Positions 1-5,569 of a stretch of DNA of 5,569 nucleotides are shown here, one piece after another; within the stretch, counting starts at the first letter, position 1, and each line of letters begins with the position of its first letter. Made by a program: the position numbers and the translations under genes. The stretch is from Pseudomonadota bacterium (GTDB lineage Bacteria > Pseudomonadota > Alphaproteobacteria > Reyranellales > Reyranellaceae): positions 1 through 5,569 of the forward strand of contig JAEZHS010000342.1 in assembly GCA_023436825.1 (NCBI GenBank), read 5' to 3'. The notes beneath the pieces were generated by a model. It searched no databases and was not told the origin of the DNA. It saw only the letters and a program-made list of their open reading frames with translations.

Positions 1-3
1 CCC

Positions 4-34
4 GGGGGACGTTAAACGCAACTGCAACGCCCCC
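4..34 (-). other. Hairpin-forming sequence downstream of dppF (possible transcript end or stabiliser)
   Basis: Read on the minus strand, GGGGGCGTT (34-26) can pair with AACG-T-CCCCC (13-4), leaving a single bulged base and a 12-base loop. It starts 35 bases after the dppF stop codon. A strong G/C stem after the last gene fits a terminator or a 3'-end stabilising structure, but no U-run follows, as the next bases are CCGGG-like up to the window edge. A canonical intrinsic terminator is therefore not supported. Confidence 0.35.
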
Positions 35-55
35 TCGCGGCGCTCGGGATGACAG
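32..55 (-). repeat. Possible fragment of a dispersed 'TGTCATCCCGAGCG..GCGAGGG' intergenic repeat
   Basis: On the minus strand just after dppF, the bases CTGTCATCCCGAGCG followed by CCGCGAGGG resemble a phrase I recall as widespread in bacterial intergenic DNA. CCC and GGG can pair around tandem G-A mismatches and a short GC stem. The GGG shares bases with the hairpin at 4-34, so the two folds exclude each other. Only one copy is in the window, so repeat status rests on recollection. Confidence 0.3.
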
Positions 56-69
56 TCCTCGCCAGCGCT

Positions 70-1053
70 CTAAGCAGCCGAGTTCCTGAAATGACAGGCG
101 GCGCGATGGCCTTTGGCGACGGCTTCCAGGGCCGGCACCTCGCTGATGCAGCGATCGGCCTTCATCGGGCAGCGCGGATTGAAATGGCAGCCGGGCGGCG
201 GATTGAGCGCGCTCGCGATCTCGCCGTGCGCCTTGGCGCGCGCCACCTTGGCGTCGGCGCGATGGAAAGGGTCGGGGATCGCGGCTATGAGCGCACGCGT
301 GTAGGGATGGCGCGGATCCTCGAAGATCTCCTGCCAGCCGCCCTGCTCGACGATGCGGCCGAGATACATCACGGCGACACGGTCGCTGACATGCTCGACC
401 ACGCCGAGATCATGGCTGATCAGGATATAGGCCAGGCCCATCTCGTCCTTGAGCTCGAGCAGGAGATTGATGATCTGGGCGCGGATCGACACGTCGAGCG
501 CCGACACCGGCTCGTCGCAGATCACCAGCTTGGGCTGCAGGATCAGCGCCCGGGCGATGCCGATCCTCTGGCGCTGGCCGCCGGAGAATTCGTGCGGATA
601 GCGGTCGGCATGGTCGGGTCTCAGCCCCACCTTGGCCAGCATGCCCATCACCCGGTCGTCGACCTCGCCTTTGTTGCTGACGCCGTGGATGCGCAGGGGA
701 TCGGCCAAGGTGCGGCGCACGGTCTGCCGCGGATTGAGCGAGGCGTAGGGATCCTGGAACACCATCTGGACGGTGCGCGCCGTTTCCATGCGGTCGCGCG
801 CGGAGAGCTCATGCCCGTTCAGCCGGATGTGGCCGCGCGTCGGCGGCTGCAGGCCCATGATCGAAAGGGCGAGGGTCGACTTGCCGCAACCCGATTCACC
901 CACCAGCCCGAGACATTCGCCGGGCTTCACTTCGAGACTGACGCCATCGACCGCCTTCAGCGTCTTCGCGCCGCCCTTCAGCGCGCTGCCGACATGGAAA
1001 TGGACGGCGAGATCGTCCAGCTCGAGCAGCTTGCCCAGGGGCTTGTCACTCAT
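70..1053 (-). CDS. dppF: ATP-binding subunit of Dpp/Opp-type ABC importer, DppF-like
   Basis: This 327-residue protein is the second, non-identical ATPase, expected to form a heterodimer with the DppD-like subunit. ABC motifs are complete: Walker A GESGCGKST (52-60), Q-loop Gln100 within VFQDPYASLNPR (a DppF/OppF hallmark), signature FSGGQRQR (156-163), Walker B LVICDE (176-181), D-loop SALD (184-187) and switch His214. The loop between the first strands contains the KTLKAVDGVSL segment (30-40) seen in OppF/DppF proteins. The C-terminal extension begins with RHPYT (248-252) and contains C289, C295, C302 and C320, matching the cysteine spacing of the partner ATPase. The start overlaps the end of dppD by eight bases (ATGAGTGA). 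A weak GGTG lies eight bases upstream of the ATG, so translational coupling to dppD is likely. The gene ends with TAG and is the last of the operon visible here. The symbol is by family convention. Confidence 0.95.
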   Translation of the reverse strand: MSDKPLGKLLELDDLAVHFHVGSALKGGAKTLKAVDGVSLEVKPGECLGLVGESGCGKSTLALSIMGLQPPTRGHIRLNGHELSARDRMETARTVQMVFQDPYASLNPRQTVRRTLADPLRIHGVSNKGEVDDRVMGMLAKVGLRPDHADRYPHEFSGGQRQRIGIARALILQPKLVICDEPVSALDVSIRAQIINLLLELKDEMGLAYILISHDLGVVEHVSDRVAVMYLGRIVEQGGWQEIFEDPRHPYTRALIAAIPDPFHRADAKVARAKAHGEIASALNPPPGCHFNPRCPMKADRCISEVPALEAVAKGHRAACHFRNSAA

Positions 1054-2020
1054 GGTGGTGACACCGCACGAGGCCGTCGCCCAACGCCGTGATGTCCGGC
1101 GCGGTCGAGCGGCAGATGTCGGTTACCGACGGGCAGCGCGGATTGAAACGGCAGCCGGCCGGGTAGGACGCGATCGAGGGCACGACGCCGGAGATCTCGC
1201 GCAGGCGCTGGCGGCCGCGCCTGCTGCGTTCGCCGAGCCGCGGCAGGGAATCGACGAGTCCCTTGGTGTAGGGATGGCGCGGCGTGGCGAAGATCGCCTC
1301 GGCCGCCTGGCTTTCGACGATGCGGCCGGCATACATCACGGCGACTCGGCGGCACATGTTGGCGACCAGGCCGAGATCGTGGCTGATCATCAGGATGGCG
1401 GTGCCCTTGGCGGCGCAGAGCTCGGCCATCAGGTCGATGATCTCGGCCTGCACGGTGACGTCGAGCGCCGTGGTCGGCTCGTCGGCGATCAGGAGGTCGG
1501 GCCGGCAGGCCAGCGCAATGGCGATCATGACGCGCTGGCGCATGCCGCCGGAAAGCTGGTGCGGAAAGTCCTTGATGCGTCGCTCGGGCGAGGGCACGCG
1601 CACCTGGCGCAGGGCATCCTCGGCGCGGTCCATGGCCTCGCTCCACGACGCGCTCTGGTGCAGCACGAACATCTCGGCGATCTGGCGGCCGACCGGCGAC
1701 AGCGGATTGAGCGCAGTCATCGGCTCCTGGAAGATCATGCCGATCTTGGGGCCGCGCAGCTCGCGCAGGCGGGCGGCTGAAGCGTTCTGGATCTCCTCGC
1801 CGTCGAGCACGATGCGGCCCTTGCCGATGCCCAGCGGCCGGCGCAGCAGTCCCATGACGGCGAGCGCCGTGATGCTCTTGCCGCAGCCCGATTCGCCCAC
1901 CAGCCCGAAGGCCTCGCCGCGGCCGATCTCGAAGGAGACGTTCTCCGCGGCATTGTAGGTGGCGCCATCGCCCTGGAGGGTGATGTGCAGGTCGTCGACT
2001 TTCAGCAGCGGAGCGGTCAT
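1046..2020 (-). CDS. dppD: ATP-binding subunit of Dpp/Opp-type ABC importer, DppD-like
   Basis: This 324-residue ATPase is the first of two nucleotide-binding subunits that drive transport from the cytoplasmic face. All ABC motifs are intact: Walker A GESGCGKSIT (42-51), Q-loop Gln98, signature LSGGMRQR (156-163, the Met form typical of DppD/OppD), Walker B DLLIADE (175-181), D-loop ALD (185-187) and switch His214. The C-terminal oligopeptide-transporter extension starts around RHPYT (248-252) and holds four cysteines, C290, C296, C303 and C320, spaced as in family members shown to carry a [4Fe-4S] cluster. The start ATG overlaps the dppC stop by four bases (ATGA, 2020-2017), and a GAGG Shine-Dalgarno lies five bases upstream, inside dppC. 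The C-terminus overlaps dppF by eight bases. The sequence does not separate a Dpp from an Opp or glutathione-type system, so the symbol is a family label. Confidence 0.95.
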   Translation of the reverse strand: MTAPLLKVDDLHITLQGDGATYNAAENVSFEIGRGEAFGLVGESGCGKSITALAVMGLLRRPLGIGKGRIVLDGEEIQNASAARLRELRGPKIGMIFQEPMTALNPLSPVGRQIAEMFVLHQSASWSEAMDRAEDALRQVRVPSPERRIKDFPHQLSGGMRQRVMIAIALACRPDLLIADEPTTALDVTVQAEIIDLMAELCAAKGTAILMISHDLGLVANMCRRVAVMYAGRIVESQAAEAIFATPRHPYTKGLVDSLPRLGERSRRGRQRLREISGVVPSIASYPAGCRFNPRCPSVTDICRSTAPDITALGDGLVRCHHHE

Positions 2021-2844
2021 GCGCGCCTCGTCTGCGACTGCGGGTCGAGGATGTCGCGCAGCCCGTCACCCAGGAGGTTCAGGCCGAGCACGGTGAAGAA
2101 GATGGCGAGGCCGGGGAACACCGACAGCCAGGGCGCGGCGCGGATCTGGTCGCGCGCTTCCGACAGCATGCTGCCCCAGCTCGGGAAAGGCGGCCGGATG
2201 CCGAGGCCGAGGAAGGAGAGGGCGGCTTCGGCCAGGATGGCGCCGCCCATGCCCAAGGTCGCGATCACGATCAGCGGTCCCAGGATGTTGGGCAGGACCT
2301 GAGTGAACATGATGCGGAAGTCGCCGTAGCCCAGGATGCGCGCCGCCTGGACGTAGCCCTGGCTCTTGAGCGACAGGACCTGGGCGCGGGCGATGCGGCA
2401 GGAGTAGGACCAACTCGTGAGCCCCAGCGCGATCACCAGGCTCGTCAGGCCGGGACCGAGGATCGCCATGATGGCGAGCGCGAAGACCAGCGAGGGGATG
2501 GCCAGCATCAGGTTGGTGAGGCCGCTGACGACGTCGTCCCACCAGCCTCCCCAGAATCCGGCGGTGAGGCCGAGCGTGACGCCGATCAGGCTGTTGCAGA
2601 TCTGGCTGACCACGCCGACGGTGAGCGAGATGCGCGCGCCGTAGCAGATGCGCGAGTAGATGTCGCGGCCCTGGGCGTCGGTGCCGAACGGGAATTCCCA
2701 CGACGGCGGCAGCTCGGCGTTCATCAGGTTGGCGTCCATCACCGGATCGGTGAGGGCGATCCAGGGCGCGAACACGGCGACACCGATGGCGATCGCCACC
2801 AGGCTGCCGCCCACCCAGGTGCTGGTACCCCATTTCACCCGCAT
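2017..2844 (-). CDS. dppC: Inner-membrane permease of Dpp/Opp-type ABC importer, DppC-like
   Basis: This 275-residue protein is the partner permease that pairs with the DppB-like protein to form the channel. It has the short OppC/DppC-type N-terminal region with one membrane segment (about 9-31), followed by the characteristic FPFGTDAQGRD block (51-61) and SRICYGARISL (64-74). Further hydrophobic segments lie near 74-97, 109-129, 131-148, 186-206 and 242-260. The EAA-type coupling loop is at about 163-190 (GYVQAARILG...LPNILGP). LGLGIRPPFPSWGSML (212-227) and the C-terminal NLLGDGLRDILDP (256-268) are family signatures. The protein is slightly shorter than many homologues because its cytoplasmic N-terminus is brief. 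The start is fixed by context: the dppB TGA is in the same frame one codon upstream (TGA GCC ATG). No clear Shine-Dalgarno sequence is seen, so re-initiation by ribosomes leaving dppB is likely. The symbol is by family convention. Confidence 0.94.
   Translation of the reverse strand: MRVKWGTSTWVGGSLVAIAIGVAVFAPWIALTDPVMDANLMNAELPPSWEFPFGTDAQGRDIYSRICYGARISLTVGVVSQICNSLIGVTLGLTAGFWGGWWDDVVSGLTNLMLAIPSLVFALAIMAILGPGLTSLVIALGLTSWSYSCRIARAQVLSLKSQGYVQAARILGYGDFRIMFTQVLPNILGPLIVIATLGMGGAILAEAALSFLGLGIRPPFPSWGSMLSEARDQIRAAPWLSVFPGLAIFFTVLGLNLLGDGLRDILDPQSQTRRA
2026..2029 (-). promoter_or_regulatory. Shine-Dalgarno sequence for dppD
   Basis: On the minus strand GAGG lies five bases before the dppD ATG, inside the last codons of dppC. 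It is the clearest ribosome-binding site in the operon; the other internal starts show only weak or no such sequence. It supports the chosen dppD start and the four-base overlap with dppC. Confidence 0.6.
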
Positions 2845-2847
2845 GGC

Positions 2848-3783
2848 TCAGCCGTAACGGATGCGCGGATCGATCACGACATAGGCGAGATCGACCAGCG
2901 TGTTGATGAACAGGAAGAACAACACGATCATCAGGATGCAGCCTTGGACGGCCGGCATGTCGCGCTGGAAGACGGAGTCGACCATCAGCGAGCCGACACC
3001 CGGCCAGGCGAAGAGTTTCTCGACCACGACGGCCTGGCCCATCAACGAGCCGAACTGAAGGCCGACGATGGTGACCACCAGCACCAAAGCGTTGCGCAGT
3101 ACGTGCCATTTCACGACCAGGCGCTCGCTCATGCCCTTGCTGCGGGCGGTGCGCACGAAGTCGGCGTTCAGCACGTCGAGCACGGCGGCGCGGGTGGTGC
3201 GGGCCAGCAGCGCCATCGGGCCGACGCCGAGCGCGATCGCCGGCAGGATCAGGTAGCGCAGGCCGCCGTCGCCGTAGCCGAAGCTCGGCAGCCAGTTCAG
3301 CGTCAACGCGAACAGGTACATCAGCATCAGGCCGAACCAGAACTGCGACAGCGACAGGCCCGAGATGGCGGTGACCATGGACACCGTGTCTATGAGGCTC
3401 CCCGGTTTCAAGGCCGCCAGGAATCCCAGGGTGACGCCGACCACGACGGCGAAGGACATGGCGGCGAAGACCAGCTTCAGCGACGGCCAGATGCGCGCGC
3501 TGATCAGCTTGGTCACCGGCTCGCGCGTGCGGAACGAGGTGCCGAGGTCGCCGGTCGCAACCCTGCCGACGTACTTCAGGAAGCGCTCGTGCAGGGGATC
3601 GTCCAGGCCCATCTCCTTGCGCATGCGCTCCATGACGGCCGGATCGATGACCGACCGGCCATCCTCGTTCATGCCCGAGATGAAGCTTCCGGGCAGGACG
3701 CTGAACAGCAGGAAGACCAGCGCGATGACCGCCAGCAGGGTCGGGATGACGTTGCCGAGGCGACGAACGAGGACGAGGAGCAT
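2848..3783 (-). CDS. dppB: Inner-membrane permease of Dpp/Opp-type ABC importer, DppB-like
   Basis: This 311-residue protein is the first of two channel-forming permeases (BPD_transp_1 / MetI-like fold). Hydrophobic segments lie at about residues 9-30, 98-122, 133-162, 176-196, 230-256 and 281-303, giving the usual six. The large periplasmic loop after the first segment carries the DppB-type blocks KEMGLDDPL (56-64) and GDLGTSF (78-84). The cytoplasmic EAA-type coupling loop that contacts an ATPase is visible at about 208-233 (DFVRTARSKGMSER...LRNAL). The C-terminus IDPRIRYG is typical of the family. ATG at 3783 is the only usable upstream start: an in-frame stop lies at 3822-3820 with no ATG, GTG or TTG between. 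No Shine-Dalgarno sequence is visible; the bases just upstream are C-rich. The gene lies 188 bp after the binding-protein stop, behind a palindromic repeat. The symbol follows family convention and does not imply a proven dipeptide substrate. Confidence 0.94.
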   Translation of the reverse strand: MLLVLVRRLGNVIPTLLAVIALVFLLFSVLPGSFISGMNEDGRSVIDPAVMERMRKEMGLDDPLHERFLKYVGRVATGDLGTSFRTREPVTKLISARIWPSLKLVFAAMSFAVVVGVTLGFLAALKPGSLIDTVSMVTAISGLSLSQFWFGLMLMYLFALTLNWLPSFGYGDGGLRYLILPAIALGVGPMALLARTTRAAVLDVLNADFVRTARSKGMSERLVVKWHVLRNALVLVVTIVGLQFGSLMGQAVVVEKLFAWPGVGSLMVDSVFQRDMPAVQGCILMIVLFFLFINTLVDLAYVVIDPRIRYG

Positions 3784-3826
3784 GGGCGGGGGCGACGAAG
3801 GCGGGGATGCCTTAGCGAATCATACC

Positions 3827-3925
3827 CCTCTCCCCCTTGGGGGAGAGGTTGGGTGAGGGGGTGATGCAGGAGAAAGCCTCGCCAGTTGCACCCCCTCACC
3901 TGTCCTCTCCCCCAAGGGGGAGAGG
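3827..3925. repeat. Nested palindromic intergenic repeat (two 22-bp palindromes in a 37-bp-arm inverted repeat)
   Basis: Two 22-bp palindromes, each with 10-bp perfect arms (CCTCTCCCCC / GGGGGAGAGG) around a 2-base centre (TT in one, AA in the other), lie at 3827-3848 and 3904-3925. They are the outer parts of a larger inverted repeat with arms 3827-3863 and 3889-3925. The arms match at 34 of 37 positions, the mismatches being three adjacent bases (3849-3851 against 3901-3903), and they enclose a 25-base centre. The element fills about half of the gap between the binding-protein gene and dppB. From general knowledge, this CCTCTCCCC...GTGAGGGG pattern resembles dispersed REP/MITE-like elements of proteobacterial genomes; copy number here cannot be checked. 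In the transcript it could form either two small hairpins or one long one. No U-run follows either hairpin on the coding strand, so it is not a standard intrinsic terminator. Confidence 0.85.
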
Positions 3926-3971
3926 AACATGATGGCGATGAACATGAGGGCTGGGCGTTTTGAGTGTGAAA

Positions 3972-5561
3972 TCACTTCGCGGGCGACTTGGCGTCGACCC
4001 AGATGTCCTCGGGATACTGGTGCGTGATCTCGGTCGGGTTGGCCTGTAGGCCGTGGATCCACGGCTGATAGGCCAGTACCGCCTTGTTGTAGTTGAAGAA
4101 CCACACCGGCGCGTCCTCGTAGAGCAGGTTGTTGGCCTGGCGCAGCAGGTCGGTGCGCTTGGCCGGGTCGAGGCTGGCGCTCGCCTCCTCGAACAGCTTG
4201 TCGAAGGCGGGATTGCTGTAGTTCGTGTAGTGGCAGGCCGTGCGCGGCGTCTTGGAGTAGTAGCACTGCAGGGTCGCCAGCGAATCCGGGCCGGTCAGCT
4301 GCGAAATGATCAGCGCCTGGTGCTCGCCTTTCATCAGGATGTCGGTCAGCACCGTGGCTTCGACCAGCTTGGGCTTAACCTTGATGCCGGCCTTGGCCAG
4401 CATCGGGATGATCGCCTCGACGATCGGCAGGCCCCAGCTCTCGTTCTGGCTGGTCGTCAGCTCGAACTCGATGCCGTTGGGATAGCCCGCCTCGGCCAAC
4501 AGTTTCTTGGCCTTCTCGGGATCGTAGGCATAGGGCTTGACGCTCTTGTCGAACGACGGCGAGGACAGCGGCAGCCAACTCACGGCACGATAGGCCTTGT
4601 CCTTGACCAGGCGCTTGATGATCAGGTCGGTATCGATGGCATGGTTGAACGCCTGGCGCACCCGCTTGTCCTTGAACAGCTTCTCGTCATGATTGAAGAC
4701 CACTGAGCGGGTGAACATCTCGGCCACTTCGAGGATGCCGTTCTTGAGCTGCGGATCCTCGCGATAGGCAACGTACTGGGCGGGGCCCAGGATCGAGGTG
4801 TCGATCTCCTTGTTGCGGAAGGCGACGTCGCGCGCGGCCGCTTCGGCCATGATCAGGACCTCGACCTTGTCGGCGTAAGGCTTGCCGGGCTTGTAGAACT
4901 TATCGAAGCGCTCGGCGACGACGCGAGAGCCCGGGATGTGCTCCTTGAACTTGAATGGGCCGAGCCCTACCGGATTGGAGGCGAAGCTGCCTTTCTCGAC
5001 TTCCTCCTTGGGCAGGATGGCCGTCGAGCCGGCGAACAGGTAGTAGCCGGGCTCGACCTTGTCGGTGAGCGTGATCTCCAGGGTGAAGTCGTCGATCTTC
5101 TTCAGGCCGGAGATTTCCTTGGCCTGACCCTTCTCGACGTCGACTGCGCCCTTGATGATGCGGATGTAGCGGGCGGCGGGGTACCCCTTGCTGCCGTCCA
5201 TGATGCGCGTGTACGACCAGATGATGTCGTCGGCCGTCATCTTGCGGCCGTTATGGAAGAAGGCGTCGTCGCGCAGTTTATAGGTGTAGGTGAGGCCGTC
5301 TTCCGACGGCGTGACCGACTTGGCAAGCTCCAGGACCAGCTTGTTGTCCTTGGAATCCCAGTTATAGAGCGTGCGCTGCATCGCCTTGTTGACGATGTCG
5401 TCCTGGGCGCGCGGCGTGGTGTGCGGGTCGAGGCTGCCGAAGCTCGCGGCATAGGGACCTGTCATGCGGATCGTGCCGCCCTTGCGCGGTGTCTCCTGGG
5501 CCGGCGCGACGCCTGCGCAGGCGATCATAGCGACGGCAGCCAGACTCAGAAGTTTTCGCAT
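3972..5561 (-). CDS. Periplasmic solute-binding protein of a Dpp/Opp-type ABC importer (SBP_bac_5 family)
   Basis: This 529-residue protein would capture a solute in the periplasm and deliver it to the permeases encoded just downstream. The N-terminus is a Sec signal peptide: basic MRK, a hydrophobic stretch at about residues 4-18, and an A-P-A site that suggests cleavage after residue 21. Family 5 hallmarks follow in order: the LAKSVTPSEDG..YKLRDDAFFHNGR block at 79-106 with TADD at 109-112; NPVGLGPFKF at 196-205; VRQAFNHAID at 301-310; YDPEKAKKLLAEAGYPNG at 346-363; and NYSNPAFDKLFEEA at 447-460. Length is normal for the family. The mature protein has only two cysteines, 433 and 443. The Asp that binds the peptide amine in DppA is not obvious near 421-426, so the substrate is left open. 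The start at 5561 gives a proper signal peptide, but GGAAG abuts the ATG with no spacing and the window ends 8 bp upstream, so a slightly longer form is possible. The operon promoter is outside the window. Confidence 0.95.
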   Translation of the reverse strand: MRKLLSLAAVAMIACAGVAPAQETPRKGGTIRMTGPYAASFGSLDPHTTPRAQDDIVNKAMQRTLYNWDSKDNKLVLELAKSVTPSEDGLTYTYKLRDDAFFHNGRKMTADDIIWSYTRIMDGSKGYPAARYIRIIKGAVDVEKGQAKEISGLKKIDDFTLEITLTDKVEPGYYLFAGSTAILPKEEVEKGSFASNPVGLGPFKFKEHIPGSRVVAERFDKFYKPGKPYADKVEVLIMAEAAARDVAFRNKEIDTSILGPAQYVAYREDPQLKNGILEVAEMFTRSVVFNHDEKLFKDKRVRQAFNHAIDTDLIIKRLVKDKAYRAVSWLPLSSPSFDKSVKPYAYDPEKAKKLLAEAGYPNGIEFELTTSQNESWGLPIVEAIIPMLAKAGIKVKPKLVEATVLTDILMKGEHQALIISQLTGPDSLATLQCYYSKTPRTACHYTNYSNPAFDKLFEEASASLDPAKRTDLLRQANNLLYEDAPVWFFNYNKAVLAYQPWIHGLQANPTEITHQYPEDIWVDAKSPAK

Positions 5562-5569
5562 CTTCCATC

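Noticed and set aside
49..1092. A 347-codon open frame on the plus strand opposite dppF.
   Set aside because: Its product is low-complexity, rich in Ala, Arg, His, Asp and Gly with no recognisable domain. It mirrors an intact ATPase gene on the other strand, as often happens in high-GC DNA.
773..1780. A 335-codon plus-strand open frame across dppF and dppD.
   Set aside because: It runs antisense through two well-supported ATPase genes, has skewed composition and no family motifs.
2944..3864. A 306-codon plus-strand open frame opposite dppB.
   Set aside because: The translation is rich in Gln, His, Asp and Arg without hydrophobic core pattern, and its end runs into the palindromic repeat. 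It is a shadow of dppB.
3827..3925. Intrinsic (rho-independent) terminator after the binding-protein gene.
   Set aside because: The stems are strong but neither is followed by a U-run on the coding strand, and the rest of the operon lies downstream.
3926..3947. Short direct repeat AACATGA, two copies 15 bases apart, after the binding-protein gene.
   Set aside because: Seven bases is too short to distinguish from chance, and no further copies are seen.
3820..4266. A 148-codon minus-strand frame ending in SPPHPTSPPRGRGV-like sequence.
   Set aside because: It overlaps the binding-protein gene out of frame and then translates the intergenic repeat. Such peptides are typical false predictions from this repeat.
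5517..5519. Lipoprotein cysteine (C15) in the binding-protein signal peptide.
   Set aside because: The preceding residues M-I-A fit the lipobox poorly, while an A-P-A signal peptidase I site follows at 19-21. A soluble periplasmic protein is more likely.

Overview
The window is high-GC DNA holding one complete-looking ABC uptake operon of the dipeptide/oligopeptide/nickel (Dpp/Opp, PepT) class. All five genes are on the minus strand, so transcription runs from the right edge of the window to the left. The high G+C, G/C-rich third codon positions and the dispersed 'CCTCTCCCC..GGGGAGAGG' intergenic repeat suggest a proteobacterium, most likely an alphaproteobacterium. The sequence alone does not allow a genus call.

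Layout in order of transcription: a periplasmic solute-binding protein with a signal peptide (5561-3972); a 188-bp gap filled mostly by a nested palindromic repeat (3827-3925); the first permease, DppB-like (3783-2848); the second permease, DppC-like (2844-2017); the first ATPase, DppD-like (2020-1046); the second ATPase, DppF-like (1053-70). The last four genes are packed tightly: a 3-nt gap between the permeases, a 4-nt ATGA overlap before dppD, and an 8-nt overlap before dppF. About 69 bp after the last stop codon contain hairpin-forming sequence but no visible gene.

Together the products form a standard importer. The binding protein captures a solute in the periplasm and delivers it to a two-permease channel in the inner membrane. 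Two different ATPases, each with a full set of nucleotide-binding motifs and a C-terminal four-cysteine region, power transport. The substrate cannot be read from the sequence; the binding protein seems to lack the acidic residue that classical dipeptide binders use for the peptide amino terminus, so a non-peptide solute is possible.

I see no undescribed system here. The points most worth a second look are the long nested inverted repeat between the binding-protein gene and the first permease gene, the in-frame TGA GCC ATG junction between the two permeases, the cysteine motifs in the ATPases, and the altered pocket and cysteine pair in the binding protein. The operon promoter lies beyond the right edge and is not visible.
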